Positions 8,160 through 15,588 of a stretch of DNA of 64,000 nt are shown piece by piece. The position numbers and the translations under genes were made by a program. Source of the DNA: CAIWAH01 sp964602595 (GTDB taxonomy: Bacteria; Verrucomicrobiota; Verrucomicrobiia; Limisphaerales; UBA9464); assembly GCA_964602595.1 (NCBI GenBank), contig CAZRRO010000002.1, positions 310,001 to 374,000 of the forward strand, read 5' to 3'. Positions within the stretch are counted from its first letter, which is position 1. Every line of letters begins with the position of its first letter. The notes under the pieces were generated by a model. It made no database searches, had not been told where the DNA came from, and saw only the letters and a program-made list of their open reading frames with translations.

Positions 8160-11100
8160 ATGATGCCCCTCCTGAATCCGAAACTTTCCGCGCCCGCCAT
8201 CCGGACCAACGTCCTCCGCTTGCTGGTCGGGTCCGTCCTGGTCCTCCTGGGTTGCCCGGCCCGGGGGCAATCGGTGCCGACCTACGCCGGCCGGCCGTTT
8301 GTCCAAATTTCCCGCGCCAACTTCAACGACCCGGCCGCGGGTTTCATTTCCGGCTTCGGCCGGGCGCAGGCCGTCGGTGATTCGGTGGTGTTCGTGCCGA
8401 TGGCCGGAGTCAATGCCGGGGGCGTGTTCCGGGGCCGCGGCGGTCCCCTCGCCAAGGTGGCCGGTCCCGGCACGGCCGTGCCCGGAGGCACCCTGCTGTT
8501 CTTTCACGACGGCTTCGCCCGGGACACGACGACCGGCAGCCAGGTGGTCATCGCCGCCGGGGCCGCCCGGGCGGATGCCCTCTACCGGACGGACGGAACG
8601 GAATTCACCACGTTGCTCGCCTCGGGCAGCAGCTTGCCCAACTCCGGCGGCAAGGCGGCCAATGTCCTCGGCGAACCCTTCCTGGTCGGCGACGCGCTGG
8701 CGGTGATCGCCGCCCATAAACCCACGGGCGGCACGGACGACTTCCGCGGCGTCTATCGGGTGAAGGCGGGCGCACTCGAAGCAGTGGCGGACACGGCGAC
8801 GGCGCTGCCCAGCCTGGGCGTGCCCGACGGCTTCAGCAGCCAGGTCGGCTTCGATGAGCAGGCCTTGGCCTTCTGGGCGACGAAAGGACCCTTCACGGAA
8901 AACGAAGGCATGTTTGTGCAGGCCGGCACGGAGGCCGTGAAGGTCATCGCCCGCAACGGCGACGCGTTCCCGGATGGTGGAACCGTTGACGGCTTCATCA
9001 GCCCGCCGTTCGTCGCCGCCGGAGCCGTTTACTTCTACGCCTACGACGACGCCAAGGTGACCCGCCTGCTGAAGTTTGAGAACGGCACCGCCACGGTCCT
9101 CGTGAAGGACGGTGACCTAACGCCGGAAGGAGACGCCCTCCGGAACCTCGGCCAGTTCGGACTGGTTGTGGAAGGCGGCAAGGTGTTCTTCCCGGCCCTC
9201 ACCTCGAAAGGCGCCGGGCTTTACGTGCTCGAAGCCGGCGTGCTGAAGACCGTGATCGCCCCAGGCACCACCGTGTCGGGCCTGAAACCGACGGCCGTCG
9301 TGCTGCAGGATGTGGCGGCGGACACGGTCGTGCTGGACATTACGGACGCCTTCCGCAACCGCCGGCTCGTCGCCAACCTCGCCAGCCCGGCGGTGCCGGT
9401 GATCGTCGCCAGCCCGACCAACCGGACCGTGGCCCCGGGCACGCGCGTCGAACTCAAGGTCACCGCGCTCGGTGACGCGCCGCTCACGTATGTGTGGAAC
9501 GGTCCGCTCGGCATCATCGCCGGAGCCACCACGGACACGCTGGTCATCGAGGCGGCCGGCGCGACGAATGTCGGATTCTACCGCGTGACGGTCAGCAATC
9601 CGCTGGGCAACGCCTTTTCCGACAACGCCCAACTCAACGTCGAAACTAAGCCCGCAATCATCACCGAACCGACGAACGCGGTGGTCGAAGGGGGCGACCA
9701 ACTGATCCTCCGGGTCACGGCCCTGGGCGGATTGCCGCTTTCGTTTGCGTGGTTCAAGGACGGCGCGCCGGCCACCAACGACACGACGGCGCTCGGGCTC
9801 TTTTCCCGCACTGCAGCGACCGCGGCGGATGCCGGCCGTTACACGGTCGTGGTCAGCAACGCGTGGGGCCAGGTCACCAGCGCCGAAGCGGTCGTGACTG
9901 TGAATCCGCCAGCCCCCAACCCGGTCTTCGGCGGCGGGCGGTTCGTGAAGATCGTGGACGCGTCAACGCTGCTGCCGGGATCGGAGACCCCGTTCGCCAC
10001 CCAGTCCTTGGGTGAGCATTCCGCCCGCTTCAGCGGCAGCGAAATCGTCTTCGTGGGCGGCTCCGACGGCCAGCCACAAGGCGGCGTGTTTGCCTGGAGG
10101 GACGGCTCCCTCGTCCGCCTCCTGGGCCCGGGAGCGGCCCTGCCGAACGGACTGGGCGCGGCCGAGGCGTTCAGCCTGATTCCCGCCCCGGCGAGCGAGT
10201 CGCTTTCGGTCCGCGCGCTGAAAATGGGGAGCGGCTTTCTCGATCCGGTTGGCCTCTACCGCTACGACGGCTCCGGGCTGGCCGCGATTGCCGACATGAC
10301 AATGGCCGCGCCCGATGCCGGCGGCGCGCTGTTCCCGAGCTTTTTCGGCGATGCCTCGCGGGCTGCGGGAAAGACGGTCTTCACCGCCACGGTGGGCGGC
10401 AAACCCGGGCTCTATCTCGCGAACGATTCCGGCCTGAGCCGGGTGCTGTCCGCGTCGCAGGATCTGCCCGTGGTGGGAACGGCTACCACCCAGTTGCAGG
10501 GGCTTTCGTTCGATGGTCAGACCTTCACGGTCACGGCGGCCACCGCCAACCAGCAGACGCTGGTCGCACTGCGGGTGAACGCCGCGGGCGAGGTCACGAA
10601 GCTGCTCGCCACCGGTGACCTCTTGCCGGGCACCGCCGACACCGTGCGGAGTTTGGGCTCCAGCGACACCGAGGGAAACACCACCACGTTGCTGGTGTTC
10701 AACGGTGCGTTTGCCGTGAACATCGTCGAGTGGCGCGACGGCGTGCTCACGCGCGTCGCCGGCCCGGGCATGGTGGTCGGAACCTTGGGCACGATCCAGA
10801 CCCTGGAGACGTCTTATACCAAGGCCAGCGGCGGACGTTCTTTCGTGGCGGCCCGGCTGACCACGCCCGGAGGAATCCAGCGCGGCATCGTGGCGGCGGC
10901 GGCCTCCGGCATCGAACCCGTCCTGTTCGCCACCAAACTCGACGCCCGTCGCGTGGCGTCCACGTATGTGGCCCATGCCGACGGCGACCGGGTGCTGGTG
11001 GTGGTGGATTTCGTGGGCGGCGGCCGTGCGCTCTACGCCAACGTGGGTCCGGCAGACGAAGAACCGCTGAAGCTGCAATACGCCCGTCCGAACCTCGGCA

Positions 11101-11243
11101 CCTTGCGACTCACCGTGCCGGCGGGTGCGGTGCTGGAAGCGGTCGGCACGTTGGGTGAAACGTGGCAGCCGGTGAATGGCACCGGGGAAATTGAGGTGAG
11201 CATCGGTGATGGGGCGCGTTTCTTCCGGCTGCGGCGCGACTGA
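8160..11243 (+). CDS. Large exported protein with two central Ig-like domains between two related halves
   Basis: 1027 residues from ATG 8160; an earlier in-frame start at 8109 would precede the signal sequence. The N terminus is a signal peptide with a possible lipobox (VLLGC). Residues about 45-410 and 590-950 are two related segments with recurring short motifs such as VFRGRGGPLAKVAGPG and VFAWRDGSLVRLLGPG, suggesting an internal duplication of beta-rich repeats. Between them lie two immunoglobulin-like domains at about 415-495 and 500-580, each ending in YRVTVSN or YTVVVSN. The extreme C terminus (FFRLRRD) matches a tail on other exported proteins in this window. Probably a cell-surface or extracellular protein; ligand unknown. 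Confidence 0.82.
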   Translation: MMPLLNPKLSAPAIRTNVLRLLVGSVLVLLGCPARGQSVPTYAGRPFVQISRANFNDPAAGFISGFGRAQAVGDSVVFVPMAGVNAGGVFRGRGGPLAKVAGPGTAVPGGTLLFFHDGFARDTTTGSQVVIAAGAARADALYRTDGTEFTTLLASGSSLPNSGGKAANVLGEPFLVGDALAVIAAHKPTGGTDDFRGVYRVKAGALEAVADTATALPSLGVPDGFSSQVGFDEQALAFWATKGPFTENEGMFVQAGTEAVKVIARNGDAFPDGGTVDGFISPPFVAAGAVYFYAYDDAKVTRLLKFENGTATVLVKDGDLTPEGDALRNLGQFGLVVEGGKVFFPALTSKGAGLYVLEAGVLKTVIAPGTTVSGLKPTAVVLQDVAADTVVLDITDAFRNRRLVANLASPAVPVIVASPTNRTVAPGTRVELKVTALGDAPLTYVWNGPLGIIAGATTDTLVIEAAGATNVGFYRVTVSNPLGNAFSDNAQLNVETKPAIITEPTNAVVEGGDQLILRVTALGGLPLSFAWFKDGAPATNDTTALGLFSRTAATAADAGRYTVVVSNAWGQVTSAEAVVTVNPPAPNPVFGGGRFVKIVDASTLLPGSETPFATQSLGEHSARFSGSEIVFVGGSDGQPQGGVFAWRDGSLVRLLGPGAALPNGLGAAEAFSLIPAPASESLSVRALKMGSGFLDPVGLYRYDGSGLAAIADMTMAAPDAGGALFPSFFGDASRAAGKTVFTATVGGKPGLYLANDSGLSRVLSASQDLPVVGTATTQLQGLSFDGQTFTVTAATANQQTLVALRVNAAGEVTKLLATGDLLPGTADTVRSLGSSDTEGNTTTLLVFNGAFAVNIVEWRDGVLTRVAGPGMVVGTLGTIQTLETSYTKASGGRSFVAARLTTPGGIQRGIVAAAASGIEPVLFATKLDARRVASTYVAHADGDRVLVVVDFVGGGRALYANVGPADEEPLKLQYARPNLGTLRLTVPAGAVLEAVGTLGETWQPVNGTGEIEVSIGDGARFFRLRRD

Positions 11244-11253
11244 TTCCCTGGAC

Positions 11254-11532
11254 ATGGAGCGCCTCGGTGCAGACGGCTGCACGCTCATGCCACCGATGAT
11301 CTACAGGTCGCCGGACCCACGGGAGTCGCTGCATCAATTCCGGGCGGGCGCCAAGGTCACCGGGCTGCCAATCATGATCTGCAACAACCCGATCCGCCAA
11401 GGGCATGACCTCACGCCCGAACTGTTCGCAGAACTGGCCGCGCATGAAGCCGGACTCGGCAAGAATGGGTCCACGCTTTCAGCTGAGTTGCGAACGGCTT
11501 TGCGCTTCACCCGTGCCACGCTGGCGGAATAG
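11254..11532 (+). pseudogene. Relic of a dihydrodipicolinate synthase / N-acetylneuraminate lyase family gene
   Basis: Residues read from 11254 to about 11442 match the middle of the DapA/NAL family: ERLGADGCTLMPPMIY, then a helix with HQFRAGAKVTGLPIMIC, then NNP and LTPELFAELA. The family needs about 290-300 residues. The N-terminal third and the C-terminal half with the Schiff-base lysine are absent, and the frame ends at 11532 in unrelated sequence. It sits between two exported-protein genes, 10 bp past the stop of the first. It is best explained as a decayed fragment, not a functional enzyme. Confidence 0.72.
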
Positions 11533-11543
11533 TTTTTTGCAAC

Positions 11544-13085
11544 ATGGTCCCGCGATTCCGCTTTCCTCACTTCGTCGTCGCCTGCGTCTGCGTTCTGGAG
11601 ATCACCGTGAGTTCGTTGCCTGCCGCGGCCGCGACGCCCACGTTCGATCCGGCCTTCCACGTCGGCACGGGGGCGCACGAAGGGCAGGGCCTGCTCGTCG
11701 ATTCCGCGGGCAACCTCATCGCGACCGGCCAGTTTGGCGGCACCGGAGTCTTTGGGGCGAACACCCTGACCAACGGCGGCCGGTTCGACTATTTCCTGGC
11801 CAAGTATGACCCGACCGGCGGCGTCATCTGGGCGCGGCGAGCCGGGGCCGCGGGCGATGACTTCGGCTCAAATCTGGCCTTCGACGGCGAAGGCAACATC
11901 CTCGCGGTCGGCACGCTGGATGCCTCGCCGGAATTCGAGGGCCAGCCAGTGACTGCCGCCGGCAAGAAGGATGCGTTCGTGGCGAAATACCGGCCCGACG
12001 GTTCGCTGATCTGGGCGCGCACCGCGGGCGGACCGGAAAATGATCAGGGCTTCGGCATCGGCGCCGACGCGGCGGGCAATGTCTTCGTGGCCGGCCGGAT
12101 CGTGGGAACCGCCAGCTTTGACGGACAGACGGTTGGTTCCGGTTCGCAAACCCGGTTTTTCCTCGCGCGCTACGATGCGGCCGGGCAGCGCGTGTGGGCC
12201 AAGGCCATTGCCGTCACTGGGTCCTCCGCGACCGGAGGGCTCGCGGTCGATGCGGCGGGCAACGCCTTCATCACGGGCATGGACGCCGGGCAGTCGGCCG
12301 TCTTCATCGCGAAGCATGACGCCGACGGCAACCAGCAGTGGATTCAGCGGCACGCCGCCGACACGTTCTTCAGCGAAGGCACCGGCATTGCGCTGGACGG
12401 GTCGGGCAACGTCTACGTTGCGGGCCGGTTCGGGACGACAACCTTCAGCGTGGGAACGACGACCTTTGACAACCCCAGTGGCACCTCGACCGGCTTCGTC
12501 GCGAAATACACGCCCGACGGAACGCCGCTGTGGGCCCGCAAAACCGGCTCGCGGGCGTTCGACGTCGCCGTCACGCCGGCAGGAGTGGCCTATGTCACCG
12601 GCTTCTTCAATGCCACCGCCGCCGACATTGCGGGCACGACGCTGCCGGTGGTGAGCGGCCTGGATGTCTTCTTCGCACGCTTGGAACCCGAGGGCGCCCC
12701 GGCTTGGGCAGTTCCCGCCGGCAGTGCCAACAACGACGTCGGTCGCCGTGTGGCCTTGGACGGCCACGGCGTCGCCTGGGCCATCGGCGAGGCCGGCGAA
12801 GAGACGTTTGGACCCAGCTGGTTTCCCGGGGGCGTTTACATCACGCGCCTCAAGGAGGCGGACCCGTCCCCGACTGAGCCGGCGTTGAGCGTGCAAGCGG
12901 ACGGTGACGGCCTGATCGTTTCCTGGCCCGCCGAGTTCAGCGGCTACGTGCTGGAATATGCCTCCGAACTGACGGCCGCATTCCAGCGCACCGGAGTGAC
13001 CATGACCCCGGTCGTGGGACAGCCCAACACGTTCCGGATTTCGGTGCCGAACGCGACGCTGTTCATTCGTTTGGGCAAACCCTGA
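11544..13085 (+). CDS. Exported SBBP-type beta-propeller protein
   Basis: 513 residues with an N-terminal signal peptide ending near ALA-type residues around position 30. The body has at least six repeats with the pattern GNxxxxG...F...FLAKYDPxGxxxWAR, the signature of SBBP (seven-bladed beta-propeller) repeats; examples begin near FFLAKYDPTG, DAFVAKYRPDG and GFVAKYTPDG. The C terminus carries a separate beta module ending in ATLFIRLGKP, resembling the tails of other exported proteins here. It is likely secreted or surface-attached with a binding or structural role. Repeats are highly regular, with no frameshift. Confidence 0.85.
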   Translation: MVPRFRFPHFVVACVCVLEITVSSLPAAAATPTFDPAFHVGTGAHEGQGLLVDSAGNLIATGQFGGTGVFGANTLTNGGRFDYFLAKYDPTGGVIWARRAGAAGDDFGSNLAFDGEGNILAVGTLDASPEFEGQPVTAAGKKDAFVAKYRPDGSLIWARTAGGPENDQGFGIGADAAGNVFVAGRIVGTASFDGQTVGSGSQTRFFLARYDAAGQRVWAKAIAVTGSSATGGLAVDAAGNAFITGMDAGQSAVFIAKHDADGNQQWIQRHAADTFFSEGTGIALDGSGNVYVAGRFGTTTFSVGTTTFDNPSGTSTGFVAKYTPDGTPLWARKTGSRAFDVAVTPAGVAYVTGFFNATAADIAGTTLPVVSGLDVFFARLEPEGAPAWAVPAGSANNDVGRRVALDGHGVAWAIGEAGEETFGPSWFPGGVYITRLKEADPSPTEPALSVQADGDGLIVSWPAEFSGYVLEYASELTAAFQRTGVTMTPVVGQPNTFRISVPNATLFIRLGKP

Positions 13086-13265
13086 TTGGGGCCAGGGCGA
13101 CGGAACCGTCCGGCACGGTTTCCCCAACGGGCGTTGAGACTGCCGCGGCCGGTCACTTGGCGGGGCGATCTTGGCTACCGTGGTGGCGGGCTTGGTCCTG
13201 ATTTCACCCAGGTGTTTGACTAAAGCCAAACTGTTGCCACCGTATCGCCCAAGCTTCGACAACCC

Positions 13266-14810
13266 ATGAACCCCTTCAAACGTCTGCTGGAGTGCGTCGT
13301 CCTCGCTTCGCTGGTGGCCGGCGGCGGACTTCGGGCGGCCGACTGGCCGCAATACCGCGGACCCAACCACGATGGTTCTTCCCCCGAAACGTTGAGGACG
13401 AACTGGGCGGCCGTCCCGCCCAAGGTCGTTTGGAAGAAGGCCATCTCCCCGGCCTGGAGTTCGATCACCGTCAGCGGCGGCCGCGCGTTCACCCAGGTGA
13501 ACCGCCGGCTGTCCGGCCAAGCACGCGAGATCTGCGTGGCCCTGAACGCCGACACCGGCGCGGAACTCTGGGCGACGCCGCTGGATGACGCCGACTATCC
13601 CGACGCCGGCACCGGGAGCACCGACGGCCCCCGGTCCACCCCGACGGTGGAGGGCGACCGGGTGTATGTGCTGACGTCCTACCTCAAGCTGTTCTGTCTC
13701 CGGGCGGATACCGGGGCCGTGGTCTGGAGCCGGGATTTCGTGGCCGAGTTCCCGGGGACGGAAGTGATCGATTGGCAAAGCGCCGCCTCGCCCTTGCTGG
13801 TGGGCGACCTGATCTTCCTGAACTCAAACGTGGCCGGCCGGAAGCTCATGGCCGTGCGCAAGTCGGATGGCGTCACCGCGTGGAGCGGACAGACCGACAC
13901 GATGACGCATGCTTCGCCGACCTTCGCCACCATCGCCGGCACGCCGCAGGTGGTGTTCCTCACGGCGCGCGGGCTGGTGGGCGTGACGCCGGAGACGGGC
14001 GGCGTGCTTTGGCGGCACGGCTTCACGCCGTCGGCCACGTCCACCGCAGCCTCGCCGATCGTGGCCAGCGACTACGTCTACGCCTCGTGCGCCTATTCCC
14101 TCGGCGCTTGGACCGCGCGGGTCACGAAGTCGGGCAACACCTTTTCGGTGGGCCAGACCGACTACAAACGCAGCAGCTCCTACCAGAACCACTGGTCCAC
14201 GCCGGTGCATCACGACGGTTTCCTCTACAGCGTCGTTGAGCGCAGCACCCGGAGCCTGGCCTGCTTCAGCCTCGCGGGCCGGACCAACACTTGGATCACG
14301 AGCACCGTGGGCTCCGGGAATCCGGGTTACGCCTCGCTGATCCGGGTCGGCGGCAAGCTCCTAATCCTGACCGAGCCGGGCGAACTCGTGCTGCTCGAAC
14401 CGAATCCGGCCGCTTACACGGAGATCGCCCGTTACCAAGCCCTGTCCGGCACTTCGTGGAATCATCCCGCCTTCGCGAACGGCCGCATTTACGCCCGGAG
14501 CAACACTCAGATCGTGGCGCTCGACGTGGCCGCCGCAGTGGCGCCGCTGCCGGCCCTGCGGTTGTCCGCGGAACTGTTGCCCGACCTCGGGCGGTGGAAG
14601 CTTCGCGTAACGGCCGAGAACCAGTCACCGTTGACCGGCGCCGAGGCGGCCCGCGTGCAGCTTCAACTGGCTGCTCCGCCTGGCGCCGATGCCCCGGCTT
14701 GGCAAAGTTCCGCGACCACCTTCACCGCCCAGGCCGGCGGCCTGGAAGCCGACCTGCCCGTGCCCGCCGACTCCACTTGGGTCCGCGTCGTGGAACGCCC
14801 CAGCCCCTGA
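13266..14810 (+). CDS. Exported PQQ-like beta-propeller repeat protein (outer membrane BamB-like fold)
   Basis: 514 residues. A signal peptide covers about 1-23 and is followed at once by DWPQYRGPNHDG, a hallmark of PQQ-like propeller proteins of Planctomycetes and Verrucomicrobia. Propeller blades recur with motifs such as ALNADTGAELWATPL, CLRADTGAVVWSRDF and GVTPETGGVLWRHGF. No quinoprotein catalytic residues or cytochrome domain were found, so it is probably a non-enzymatic or uncharacterised propeller. It lies 19 bp before a pseudopilin-like gene on the same strand and may be co-transcribed with it. Confidence 0.85.
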   Translation: MNPFKRLLECVVLASLVAGGGLRAADWPQYRGPNHDGSSPETLRTNWAAVPPKVVWKKAISPAWSSITVSGGRAFTQVNRRLSGQAREICVALNADTGAELWATPLDDADYPDAGTGSTDGPRSTPTVEGDRVYVLTSYLKLFCLRADTGAVVWSRDFVAEFPGTEVIDWQSAASPLLVGDLIFLNSNVAGRKLMAVRKSDGVTAWSGQTDTMTHASPTFATIAGTPQVVFLTARGLVGVTPETGGVLWRHGFTPSATSTAASPIVASDYVYASCAYSLGAWTARVTKSGNTFSVGQTDYKRSSSYQNHWSTPVHHDGFLYSVVERSTRSLACFSLAGRTNTWITSTVGSGNPGYASLIRVGGKLLILTEPGELVLLEPNPAAYTEIARYQALSGTSWNHPAFANGRIYARSNTQIVALDVAAAVAPLPALRLSAELLPDLGRWKLRVTAENQSPLTGAEAARVQLQLAAPPGADAPAWQSSATTFTAQAGGLEADLPVPADSTWVRVVERPSP

Positions 14811-14829
14811 ACCCGCACCTGCCCGTCGC

Positions 14830-15588
14830 ATGAACGCCCTTCTTTCCGCCCGCCGGCGCGCCGCCTTCACGCTCATCGAGTTGCTGGTCGTCATCGCGAT
14901 CATCGCGATCTTGGCGGGCCTGCTCCTGCCGGCGCTCGCCGGCGCAAAGGAACGGGCCCAGCGCACCGCCTGCCTGAACAACATGCGGCAGTTCATCCTC
15001 GCGTCGCTGCTCTACGCGAATGACAACCAGCAGTTCCTGCCCCAGGGCGGCACGGACAAGGCGGACCAGAAGGACACGCACACGCCGGTGTTCTCCACCA
15101 TCAACCAGACCAACCTCCTGCGCTACACCACGCAGCTCAAGGCGTTCGACTGCCCGAACCTGACCCGGTGGATGCAGAAGCCGGACTGGCGCAACCATCC
15201 CGACTACGGCATCGCGATCGGCTACCACTACCTCGGCGGGCACCCGAATTCTCCCTGGGGTCTCATTGAGGGCGTGACGAATACGTGGGTCTCGCCGCAG
15301 AAGGCGACCGAGGACCCATCGTTGGTCCTGCTGGCCGACCTCAACGTGGATTCGCCGGCCTACCAACGGATTCTCGCGCCCCACACGGCCCGGGGCCCGC
15401 GGGTCGCGGAGAACCAATACTTCGACGATCATCCCGAGGCCTACGAACAGCGGCCGGCGGACCTCGGCGCCAAGGGCGGTAATGTCGGCCTGCTCGACGG
15501 CTCGGTCCGCTGGAAGGACATCCGCCAGATGGGTCGCTACCGCGGTTCCCAGATCTGGGGTGCCGACGGTTGCTACGGTTACTGGTGA
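14830..15588 (+). CDS. Pseudopilin-like protein of the Verrucomicrobia/Planctomycetes LIELLVV type
   Basis: 252 residues from the ATG at 14830. The leader is basic and is followed by AFTLIELLVVIAIIAILAG, so the residue before the cleavage point is Ala12 instead of the usual Gly; the Glu at mature position 5 is kept. The C-terminal GGNVGLLDGSVRW segment matches the conserved DG-containing end of this large family. These proteins are abundant in PVC genomes and are probably processed by prepilin peptidase. The last 10 bp overlap the convergent kinase gene. Confidence 0.85.
   Translation: MNALLSARRRAAFTLIELLVVIAIIAILAGLLLPALAGAKERAQRTACLNNMRQFILASLLYANDNQQFLPQGGTDKADQKDTHTPVFSTINQTNLLRYTTQLKAFDCPNLTRWMQKPDWRNHPDYGIAIGYHYLGGHPNSPWGLIEGVTNTWVSPQKATEDPSLVLLADLNVDSPAYQRILAPHTARGPRVAENQYFDDHPEAYEQRPADLGAKGGNVGLLDGSVRWKDIRQMGRYRGSQIWGADGCYGYW

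Noticed and set aside
13266..14810. Calling this PQQ-like propeller a dehydrogenase
   Set aside because: No cytochrome site or quinoprotein active-site residues were seen; only the propeller repeats are supported.
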